Assembly: GCA_030248135.1 (NCBI GenBank)
Contig: JASANC010004912.1
Coordinates: 1-41,768, forward strand
Direction: 5' to 3'
Source of the DNA: Theristus sp. LFF4_11
Taxonomy: Eukaryota > Nematoda > Chromadorea > Monhysterida > Xyalidae
DNA length: 41,768 nucleotides
A model generated the notes under the pieces. It searched no databases. It saw nothing but the letters and a program-made list of their open reading frames with translations, and was not told the DNA's origin. Shown here one piece after another: positions 1 to 9,800 of this stretch. Both the position numbers and the translations under genes were made by a program. The number at the start of each line of letters is the position of its first letter. The first letter of the stretch is position 1.

Positions 1-283
1 TCAATTGTTTTTGCCAGTGGTGTATGCGTTTGTTGCTTTGAAGGAGAGTGTTTGTGATGCGCCGGATATTCGATCTGAATTTTGCTCGTGGACGGTTCAA
101 CTTGAACAGGTGTCGTCGATTGTTCGACCTGGACGAGATTTGTTGATGATTCGACCTCGATTGGACTCATTGACGGCTCATCGACAGTTGTATGCCTGGT
201 TGCATGAGTGATGGCGCCCGGGTTGTGAATTTCGATCGAACCGATTGTCCAAACGTCGTTGGTTTCAGACGACTGTTCGACTT
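1..283 (-). CDS. Possible partial exon, Val/Glu/Ser/Thr-repetitive protein
   Basis: The minus strand stays open from a possible acceptor (ttag at 287-284) to the left edge. The conceptual protein is low in complexity, with repeats of the type VEQSS, VEQSTTP, VEPSTS and VESSTN, the kind of Ser/Thr/Glu-rich stretch found in extracellular or linker regions. No domain is recognised. The plus strand is also open over 5-211, so strand choice rests only on the regular repeat pattern and the acceptor. It would lie upstream of, or inside an intron of, the plus-strand MCMBP gene, which is a reason for caution. It may be a real exon of a gene lying to the left or a chance open frame. Confidence 0.25.
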
Positions 284-325
284 CTAATCCAAAGGTCGCG
301 GGTTCGACTCCCGCAGGGGATGCCA
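276..325 (+). pseudogene. 3' half of a tRNA-Arg(UCU)-like sequence
   Basis: The segment has an anticodon arm with loop CTTCTAA (anticodon TCT), a variable region, and a strong T arm with the B-box-like GGTTCGACTCC, followed by AGGGGATG and then CCA. No matching 5' acceptor strand or D arm is visible before 276, and one base of the anticodon stem is mismatched (TTCGA against TCCAA). An encoded CCA next to an acceptor-like end suggests a copy made from RNA. A tRNA fragment or SINE head is more likely than a working tRNA gene. Confidence 0.4.
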
Positions 326-576
326 CTTTTGTCTCGGCGGTACAAAAATAACACTTGTATTCAGCACCTTTTTATTTTTCAGCACGAAAGTCAGACACCA
401 AAGTTTTATAAACCCGACGAGCTAAACGTTACACGTTATCAAACTAAAAATTCAGCGCACGTTACACAAAAAAACGTTGTACAACAACATAAAAATATTC
501 CGCGCATGAATCCAAGACAAAACAAAACAGACAACAAACAAAAACATTACTCACGGATATATAACAACTCTGTCCG

Positions 577-697
577 TGACATGGTTTACGAAAAAAAATC
601 GGCTAAACGGAAAGCCTGATTTGCTGTGAACGGCAAGCGCATTTTTTGGCGTCACATGACGTCATTTCAGTGGGACACGTTTAAAAAATAGGTCATT
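577..697 (+). mobile_element. CRE-type TIR element, 5'-truncated copy 1
   Basis: This matches the right half of the family described at 8398-8633, ending in the conserved ATGACGTCATTTCAGTGGG and GACACGTTTAAAAAATAGGTCAT. The left terminal repeat is missing. It lies upstream of the recognisable MCMBP exons. Confidence 0.75.
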
Positions 698-828
698 AGT
701 TTTGTGTGTGGTTTCAGCATCTTTTGTTTAGTTTTACGGTTTTGGTGTTTCATTTTGCCCCTTTCCCACAGATCATTACTGGCACCTGTTCATGTTTGCC
801 TGCTGATTACGGTCTAACTCGACAACAA

Positions 829-961
829 ATTCAACTGGCTAATTGGTTGGTGATCACGTGTTGTGATGTATGGATTGCTGTGCATGAATTGCTGTGGAGG
901 GCGGGTTTCGTTTGCACAGATAGCATGGATCACGTGATCACCAAGAAATCAGCTAGTTGGA
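829..961. mobile_element. Hairpin element with GCTGATTGG/TGATCACG ends
   Basis: The segment begins CAACTGGCTAATTGGTTGG and ends with the approximate reverse complement (ATCAGCTAGTTG). Both arms contain TGATCACG. Related arms occur at 7071-7150, 29560-29672 and 38540-38660, so this is a dispersed non-autonomous inverted-repeat family. No coding capacity is seen. Confidence 0.65.
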
Positions 962-1221
962 TGTGTTGGGCTGTAGTTACCGTGAGTTTTGACTTACCGA
1001 TTTGTTGTTGAGTCACTTTTTGGTACGGAGCTTTGGAATTACTGCTGTTTGTTGCATGAACTGTTGCGTCTCCACATTGAATGAAGTGCGGTACAGCACG
1101 ACCATTATAGCGAGCACGCTGATTGGCTGCATCTCATTTCAATGCACCTGTGTGTCACCAATCAGCGCGCGTGCAGTTCACCACTTTGGAAAACAGTTGT
1201 TTTTGTTTTCACCATTTTCAG

Positions 1222-2755
1222 GCGGACTTCTTTGTTGGTCTCTGTCCAACCTGTCCATCTCCGTCAAGTGAAATCACGGTTGATGATGCGGCGGAACTTG
1301 CATTGATGCGTCGCTATTTGACCGTTACGCGCGCGATGCAGGTTAGAACGGGTGCATATATATGGGTCTGAGGGCAGTGTTCACTGATTGGCCGTTGTTT
1401 GAGTGCAGTTCACTGATTGGTTGTGTACCGTTTTTCTACGAGCACGCTGGTTGGCCGAACGATTGGTTATTCGCTCTACTTGACCAGATTCACCTGAACA
1501 AGACCACCTAACCAGAAACCAGTCAATCCGGTAGCGCCTTAGGCGCTTTCGTTTCTGTATTCTAGCTCGGGAAATCGAGCCCCCCGCCGAGGCTAGTATA
1601 AGCACTTTATAACGAAAAAAGGCGCTCCACTTTACTGACGGTGTTCTGCACTGTTCGCCATGGAAAGAGAAACATTGCCGGAAATTCATGTTCATCCGTT
1701 GTTCGTTCAGTAAACAATGTCAACATGCATAGTTTTGCTGTGTTTTGCTACGCGTTTTTTACAGAGCCGCTTCACCGTCGACGCGACCATGCAGAAGACA
1801 ATCGAGGAAGACTTCGTTGAGATGCGCCAAGAGAACGGCCACATCACCGGCGAGCATCTCAGTCAAACGTTGCTCATCGCGCGGTTGGTGTCTCGATATC
1901 GGTCTTGTGGATGGAAATCCGGTTTCTCAGAGTGTGGCATTTCCAAGACACCTGCACAACACGGCCATCCGGAACAACTGACTGGTGTCCATTTTTAGCA
2001 CACACTCCGAGCTGAAATTCATACCGTATTACCCCCAATAAACCCCCATGGGGGGTTAATACGTCAGCGACTTTTAGGGGTGGGGGTTTATTGGTGGGGG
2101 GGGGGGGGGGTTTGTTGAAAAATGGCAAAAATACTTTGCATGGCAGGCAAGAAAGTCGCAGAAACTTCTACTCTACATAGAAATTTCCTTTTATAACAGC
2201 CTTTTGTGATGAAATTACTATTAACTCACCTATTTGGGCCCTTTGGTAGCACAATTTCATCATTTTCACTGCAACCAGCCACTGAATTCGCTGGGTTTGT
2301 GTTTCAAACAGGTCTCCAATAATCCCCCATGGGGGATTATTTGTGGGGGGGGGATTATTCGGAAACTGGTCGGGGGGGTGGGGGTTTATTGGTGGGGGGG
2401 GGGATTAATGGTGGGGGGGGGTTTAGGGTAATACGGTATACCCCTATCGTCAAGAAAGACATACGAAGTATACCAGAGTAGGAGAAGAAAAATATTATTC
2501 AAAAAGGACCACATCAATCGGACGACGACACCGTGTAACTTGGTGGAAAAACATTGTTCGTGGGCGCGAAAAAAATCGCTGATCCCGCGAAGCACTGTGC
2601 TTCATGTTCGGATTGGGTGCATGGATTTCTGTTGTTGTTTTCTTCATTGCAGCCTGCTGTCACTGTCCAACGGCTCGTGTCAGTTAACGGCCGATGCGTG
2701 GCAGAGAGCGAAGGTTCTGGAAGCGGTCAGTGTGCAACGGCTGGCGAACGCTTGA
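1222..2755 (+). CDS. MCMBP: MCM complex-binding protein (MCMBP), last three exons
   Basis: Exons 1222-1341, 1765-1883 and 2653-2755 join in phase (0, then 2). The product ends with RRYLTVTRAMQ, then TIEEDFVEMRQENGHITGEHL, LLIARLLSLSNGSCQLTAD and AWQRAKVLEAVSVQRL. This follows the C-terminus of MCMBP: the (I/V)E(D/E)DFVEMR motif, the S/T-A/G-(D/E)-L-(H/S) helix, the (V/L)AR-LSLS block and the final (A/L)W-RAK-LE-R-L helix. MCMBP binds the MCM2-7 helicase in the nucleus, handling nascent MCM and its release from chromatin. The N-terminal roughly 500 residues are not found between 283 and 1222 and probably lie to the left; the upstream exon entering at 1222 is unresolved. The introns hold a SINE fragment and the G-rich element. 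A T-rich 3' region follows to a polyadenylation signal at 3200. Confidence 0.85.
1530..1615 (+). mobile_element. Diverged tRNA-derived SINE fragment
   Basis: GGTAGCGCC, then CTCGGGAAATCGAGCC, CCGCCGAGG and TATAAGCACTT follow the same order as the SINE at 8836-8978 (GGTTAGTGCG, CTCGGGGATCGAGACC, CGCCGAGGGG, TATAGGCACTT). It lies in an MCMBP intron and is more diverged than the other copies. Confidence 0.6.
2022..2438. mobile_element. G-run-rich inverted-repeat element, full copy
   Basis: The element starts TACCGTATTACCCCC and ends GGGTAATACGGTA, so its termini are inverted repeats with TA at each end, as in Tc1/mariner-like non-autonomous elements. Both flanks contain CCCCCATGGGGG palindromes and long G runs (up to 14), while about 190 bp in the middle is ordinary sequence. 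A truncated copy lies at 15172-15287. It sits inside the last MCMBP intron. Confidence 0.7.
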
Positions 2756-3199
2756 CACAATGATTTGCTTCTGTCACGCTCTGTTGGTTATTCTTGTTTC
2801 CGCTGTTTTTTTTCATTGTCAGAGTTAAATCGCTTTTTTTAATTGTGGATCTCGCCGTTTTTTTAGTTATGTTTAATGTCGCTCGTTGTGTTTTGTTGCC
2901 ATTTGAAATGATGGTCAGCAGTACAGGGCTTTTTGTGTGATTGAGATTTTGTAGTTTGTCCGTGTTTTTTGTGAAACAGTGTTGTTGTGCGATTGTCGGG
3001 TTTGTTAGCTGAGGACGGCGTTACGTTTTTTTTGTTGTCTTGTGATCTCAGCGGGTGACATTTTTTGTTTAACTGAAGTATTTTTGTCCGTCACTTAAGC
3101 ACATGACTGCCAGCTTGTTTTGTTTTTTCTATATCTTTTCGTTTTGTCTAATTCTTGCTGTTCCCATTTTTTTGTCAATTTGTTTGTTTTTTTTGATGA

Positions 3200-3205
3200 A
3201 ATAAA
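3200..3205 (+). terminator. Polyadenylation signal of MCMBP
   Basis: AATAAA lies about 445 bases after the MCMBP stop, at the end of an unusually T-rich 3' stretch. It is the first good signal after the stop. Confidence 0.55.
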
Positions 3206-3807
3206 ATGAAATGTAACACTTGAACGACGGATTGCTGCATAACTTTGTGAACGCGTTGTGTGGTTTTTTAACCAACTTCTTGCACTTCGACAATTTTATT
3301 TTGTTCCATGCCCAAAAACGAAGAAACTCAAACCACCCAAAAATTCACCAAAATCCCTTTTAAGAAAAGGACATATTTGAGAGAGGCAGAATAAAAACCG
3401 CGATAAGTTCTCAAATCAGATAAGTCCCACCCGCACTAAACGTCTTCACAAGAAAAGTCAATCGAATCGAAAATCCACTGAAGTCCTTGTCTGAACGCTA
3501 TCAGTTATGGAAGACTCGCGAGCACACTGTGCCGGTGCGTTTGTCTGTCATTGTGCACAGTCTTCAGAACAACGACTTCACAGTCGAACACACTTAGCAT
3601 CAATAGCTGTGAACAACACTGATTGGTTTTTGGTGGCGCGCTGAATTTCTTGCACGCCATTCAAATTCCAAACAACAACAATCTTTCGAGAGAGAGAAAA
3701 AGTTACACACTGCTGTGTTGAACATCATAGTTTTTGCTTTGTACGGCTGCGGACTGACACGCTGTGTTGTGTGTTCGACCGTTTTCAAACAAAGAAAAGT
3801 GTTTTTT
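3206..3807. other. Intergenic gap between convergent genes
   Basis: I see no gene here. The gap separates the 3' end of MCMBP (plus) from the 3' end of the DM13 gene (minus). Confidence 0.6.
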
Positions 3808-3815
3808 TTTATTCA
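3808..3815 (-). terminator. Stop codon overlapping the AATAAA signal of the DM13 gene
   Basis: On the sense strand the gene ends TGAATAAA: the last base of the TGA stop is the first base of the polyadenylation hexamer. If used, the 3' UTR would be only about 15-30 bases. Confidence 0.6.
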
Positions 3816-6800
3816 AAGAATACTTTCGCACGGGGGCACTATCACGGGCGGTATGATCGTATGACCGAAGCTGGTTCGCTCGGCCGGATTGAAAACGGAT
3901 AAAAAGTTGATATCGAACGTTTTCCAGCCGTCTGGTAGCTGAATCAGCACGTCCTCGTTGTGGTAATCTCTCAGTGGGACGTCTCTGGAAAATGGCGCCA
4001 CTTCATTGTTAGTATTTTTGAAAATTCGGTGTATTTTTCTCCACATATCAGTTCGTTCCGCGGATACAAAATATCCAGTGAAGCTGATTGGTCACATTTG
4101 ACCAGCTGAGGTTTTTAATTCCGGTTGCTAGAGTTTGTGTGTCCTTGCGAAATCGTGCGACATTCCTTGACCGACCAAAGTTCGAAACGTTTAGAACTAG
4201 ATTGATACATCAATAGAAGAAACAAATTGTTGATCGACGGTATTATTCATCGGCACTCAAACAGCCGTTCGCTAATTTCAGAAAAAAAATAAATTTTAAA
4301 TTAAAAAAAACGCTCACGGATGACGTCCGACGACGGGCACACGCGTCTGCTGCACGATGCCGTCGGGGAATTCGCCGATTCCGGCAACGAAGAAGGCGTC
4401 TGAAATTAAGCGGTTTTTTTTCGAAATTCTTTTTTTTTGCTTTCTTCTGCACGTAAAATTAGCGCAGGCAAACGCGACGAATTGTCCGGTTTGCAACGAG
4501 CGCATTCCTCTATTGACTATATTTTAATTGGCTGGTTCAAAATAGTCGTTTTTAACAGTATCAATTTATTCGGGATCGTTGATCATGGTATTCTATGAAG
4601 CCGCCATGTTGCATCCAAACTAATGTGCTGCAACAATGGACTTCAGGGCTAGCTTTTTTGTTGCTCGTAAAGCCGGCTTGTTCTGAGTCGGAAACGCCGC
4701 ACGAAAAAAAATCGACTGAAGACAAAGTGAAACATACCGGAGAAATTCGCGCCGATGTACGTGAACTCCGTGATCAGCATCGTATTGCAGTTCTGTATGG
4801 CGATAGGTCCCGAATAGACGCTATATTGCCAGCCCCTGATGCCTTCGACGTACGTCTCGCGTGGCGGCGTCACGTTCTTCGTTACGACAAACGCCGTTCG
4901 CGTCTGAAGTGGTTTTTTTTCGGCTGGCAAGTTTTTTTCTATCGTTTGCCTCTTGCTATATTTTCTCTATCTACGGCTCTATGACGTGTGAGTCAACCTG
5001 TATACTGCTGCTCTTGCTATCTATATTTTTTCTCGCATTGCCTCATGTGCCAATCTGTGACGAAAAACAAAATCAGAACGTATGTATGTATAACGGACTG
5101 ATCTCTCTGTTTGTTTTTTTTGGTTTCTCAAAGTTTCACCGCACCTTCTAATCAGCCAATCGATTTCTTTTTTGCCAAAGCGGGTTTTCGCAGTCATTCA
5201 GCAAAAAAACAGTCCTCAAAACATCCAACTCCATTGAATACTCCTGCTTTCCTCTCCCCCCACCGCAACTTCCACCCAATGGTGCCGCTCACCCCGGTGC
5301 AGTGATCGTAGATGCCGAACCAGTCAAAATCATTGATATTAGCGGTGTCATCCAAGCGAACGACGACCACTTCGTTGCCGTTCATTTCGTTTAGAGCGAA
5401 ATTTGTTTCCGTGTCGACGGTCGGCTTCGCGGTGTGGCGAGTGCTTGCGCGACTGGTAAAGCCTGTGAATGAAACAGCAAAAGTTCCTGTTCAAGAAAAA
5501 CGAGATTCGAATGCAATTGACTGAGTAATCTGGGTTCGGGTGACCGGCATTTTGAGATAATCAGGTTAGGTTCCTGACCTTCGAATGCGCCCGCCCAGGT
5601 TCCCGGCACAATGGAGCACCGAAAACGGTCAACGGTTTGTATGGCGATGAATAAAAGTTCAATATTAGCTATATGACGGCAAATTGGTTTTTTTAGCATT
5701 CTGTAATGTGTCTTTCAAAAGACGACATCATCTCCCGATCAGACAGGTTCAAATAAACGAGCCGCACCTGTACTATGCGTCGACTCAGCGGTGCTGTGCA
5801 GCTGCCATGGGTCGTGCTCAGCCGACCCGCTGTACTGCCAGGTGAGCCCGCGCGGGTCGTCGATCACCTGATACAGAGGGGTGGTGACGGCTTCCCGACT
5901 CTCCTGGTGGTCTTTCGTTGTTGTCGTTTCAACGTTTGTCGTTTTTCGACGTGTTGTGGTTGTTGCAGGTGTTTCTTCTCTCGTGGTCAAGTGATCGGTA
6001 TGATGATGAGATGATATTGATTGTTGATTGGTTGAGCGATTGATTGTTGTCGTTGGTGATGTTGTCGTGCGGGTTTGTGTTGGCGCTGTCGTTGTATTTG
6101 GAATTTCTGCTTTGGTGCCAGGTAGTTCGTGGTACTCACGTTGATTGTGTTCACTGTTTGAGTCGTCTGAAAAAGTTTCGTAACTGCAAGTGAAACTGCC
6201 GAATGCTATGGTCAGGCACAAAGGTTTCACTCATGTTTCGAATGTGCCAGTGAAATGTCACGTTATATTTCGTCTGAGGTTTAATAGGTAATTTTACATA
6301 GGTAAAACTTGTAGTTTTCGATGTTCTGAAGAACAACACAATTGTTTCAAAGAAAATAAAATGATTTCGACGAGTTGTGTTTCGTTTGGTACCTCCAAAC
6401 CGAATTTGCAGCACGGATTTATCAATTTCTTCGTTTTTCCATGGTGCCACCGTGGATTCTCGTCGTACGTAGTTGGTTTTCACTGTTCCTTAAAAGTGAT
6501 TTTTGTAACTTTTTTCATAATTTGTTATTCTAGTAATTTTATTTTAAAAACAACTTCAGAACACCTACTCGCCGTCGGTTGCAACATGCCGGGGTAGATG
6601 ATGGGGGCTAAAATAGCAAAATTCGTATGAAAACAATTATTCTCGACGTGATCAAAGTAAAAAACTAAAAAAAAAATTTCAACCGACCAGACTCTCCAAG
6701 TACAAAGAACACGCCGCCTTCCGGTGCCGGGGCCGAGTATGCCGGACGATTGGGGCGATGTTCCGGGTGCAGATTCGCGTGCCCACTGCGACGCTGGGGA

Positions 6801-9800
6801 AGGCGCGGAGAGCGCGTCGTCGTTGGCGGTGGCTCTCGTCCAAGAAGCGCTGTGTAGCTGGAACAGTTCGGTTTTCCACTGAGGGACTAGTTACATTTTT
6901 TGTATTTTTTTGTAAAAAGCCTATAAATTAGTCGTTTTGGTGGCAAACGAAGTGAAGACTGACGTTCAATGGTTCTAGTGAGTTTTGATCATCGGCTGCT
7001 CACTAGGCTCGATACGTAATATTCTCGAAGTTTTGTTTTTCAAGTGTCCACAGTTCACCTGACTAATATACACAACTAGCTGATTGTCGATTGCACACAT
7101 GTGCAATTGATGCATGTGTGAAACCAACCAATCAGCTAGTTGTATACATTATCAAGATGTACTGTGGATATAAAATTAAATACCCCTTCTCATTGACGAC
7201 GTCGCTGCCCAGGATTTGCGTCGTCGTCCGCGGCTCCGGGGTGGTTCCATCCTCATTCTTCTCCTCGACAATAATAAAGGTGCCGTCTGCTTTCTTTTCA
7301 CCGATCACAAGCACCGGCTTTTGAACGTGCGCTCTTGGCAGCGGACCGAAAAAGTTCGGGTGCACGTTTGATGGCCGTTGCAACCGACGTGCCTCTTCAC
7401 CAGCTGAAGTTTTTCGTTATAAAACTAAGTTTTTTCAAAGTTTTCAATTTCGCATTTTTTTGCGTGCATTTCTCATTTTTCATTTTTTCAGTTTTTTGAA
7501 ATTTTCGAAAATTACAAATTTTACAAAATTTGTCAATTGAGCCTGACCAGCGACAATGATGCCGTGGCCAACTTTGGTCAGCGGCTGTATGGTTGATCGA
7601 GTTGGCTCCGGTGTGATGATTATCTTTGATAAAGTAGACGGTGTTCTTCTCTGTTGTGTTGTTAAGTGTTGCCGTTTAGACGTCCGGGATTGTCGCCTGC
7701 ATCCGTTTTATAGAGTTTTTGCAAAACTGTTTGTGTAGCACCTTTGGCTTGATATACGAAGCATGAAGCAGGAATTTAAGCATTGACAGATAAACTGAAA
7801 TAAAAACTGAAACTAAGTTTTGGCTAAAACTGAAAAATCTAGTTTTCCACAATCAGACCGTCGATCACCTTGTTATACTTTCTCGTGTTGTTGTGGTTGG
7901 TTGTTTGGTAGTTGTAGTGGTAGTAGTGGTGGTGGTAGTCGTTGGAGTCGCAGCTGTTTCAGTTGTCGTATGCATTTCTGCGGTCCTTCGTGGTATCGTA
8001 ATTAGTTTTTCTGTTTGGTCGTCAGTTGCGGTTGTTGTTGGCCGGGATCGTCGCCGAATCGGCTCCAGTATCACCGGGTGGGCGGCGCCCACAGTGAGCA
8101 CGGAGTCTTCAATTCCCGTAGTACCTGCGTTTGTTCACGGAGCACTCAAAACATACATAGCGCAACTGTCCAAGAAGAGTAGTCACTGAGATGAGAAGAG
8201 AACTGCCGCTTTTGTTGACTTTTTCTCAAGCGTAAATGGCGCAACTAATGAGCGAGTAACGAAACTGCGATTTTTATATCGGTCAAAAGAAACGTTTGTT
8301 CCACTGGCATTTTGTGTGCTTGCCTGTTCAAGTCGACCAAAGCGCGACACGGTGTTAACCGTAATTTGGTGAAAGAGAAATGAAGTCCATTGAACGTATT
8401 GTGGATTTAGTCAAACGTGTCTGGACTAAAATGACGTCATTTGCTTTAAAAACGCTCGTTTGTCAAAGTACAGACTCTAAAATTTCAGTTTGGTGTGACT
8501 GATTCGACATTCACCATTGTTGACGAAAAGAAATTGGCTCAACGGAAACCCCTAGTTTGCTGTGAACGACAAGCGCATGTTTTGTGGCACATGACGTCAT
8601 TTCAGTGGGACACGTTTGAAAAAATAGGTCATACTAATGCGAGTCGACGCGCTTGTTGGAAACTGGCTGGTTCGTATTGTCTGTTGTTGTATTGCCTTCG
8701 AGGCAGCCGCACGCGCTCGTGTTGATTCGGTCCGCCGGCTGGTGATCAATGACGGTGCGTGCGTTGGTTTGACTGAAAAGCTTTTCTGTTTCATAATCAC
8801 AAACTGTCAAGAAGGTATTTTTGAAATGTTGTCACCGCTCGTGGCCTGGTGGTTAGTGCGTTAGACTATTGTCTGTGCGCTCGGGGATCGAGACCCGCCG
8901 AGGGGTGTATAGGCACTTAATGACAGAAAACTCGATGGGCGCCCTGGGCTAAAAACATCGCCTAAAAATCCCAACAACGGCAAAAAATCCCACCAACAAC
9001 AACGTTCATTAGACACTTTACCGGTCGTCGTCGTCGTTGTAGGTCGTGTAGTTGTGGTTGTAGATGTGGTGGTCGTGGGTGTGGTTGTAGTAGTGGTTGT
9101 GGTGCTCGTAGTGGTCGGTGTAGTCGTCGTTGTCGTTGTTGTCGGCGCTTCCGTGGTAGTAGAAGGTGTGAAAATAATGATTCTCGGATGTCCAAATCTG
9201 GTGCGTGGTGGTGGCGCAGGTGGTGATGTTGCTGTTGAGAATGCTTTTCTGCTGCTCTGCGCCGGCACCGGACTAGTACTAATTGGCCGAAGTGCTTGTG
9301 GAGTGGAGATTCTGCAGTTAGGGATGGAGTGATTTAAAAAAATGACAAATATAGCTTTTGGGGAAAATCGGAAAACAATTGTTCACACACCGAGTGGGAA
9401 TCGGTGGAAGTAATCGACTGTGTCGCGTCCACGGCACTACAAATTCGCGCTCTCGTATTGGGTCCTTGTCCTGTTATAAATTTTGGAAATGTTTCTGTGC
9501 CATCGAAAATTTCTGTTTCTGTGTTTTCTAGGTATTAAGCAAATTTTGTTAGCGTTGGTTCTGATGAAAAATTCTAAAATGTCCAAACCTCCTCGCTGCT
9601 TTTTGCTCGTGAGTCCAGTCGTATGCCTGAGAAAGCGTTACGTTGCGTCGGTCGGGTGAACGCTCCTAAAAAATACAATAATGTTCAATCGTTTTTCAAT
9701 ATCTACAATTTCATAAACTTGAAACTAATGACAGAAACTTACTCGGTGATTCGGATGACCTTAAACGACCGAAGCCTGTCGGCCAATCGAACAGTGGGTG

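Noticed and set aside
740..830. Possible upstream MCMBP exon after a good cccacag acceptor (peptide with SCLPAD)
   Set aside because: The short LPAD resemblance is tempting, but no phase-compatible donor leads to the exon at 1222.
4595..4984. 129-residue plus-strand frame
   Set aside because: It overlaps a phase-verified DM13 exon on the other strand and shows no domain.
7893..9332. Val/Gly-rich plus-strand open frames (7893-8189 and 9054-9332)
   Set aside because: They are antisense shadows of the Thr-rich DM13-gene exons, whose phases and splice sites agree with the other exons.
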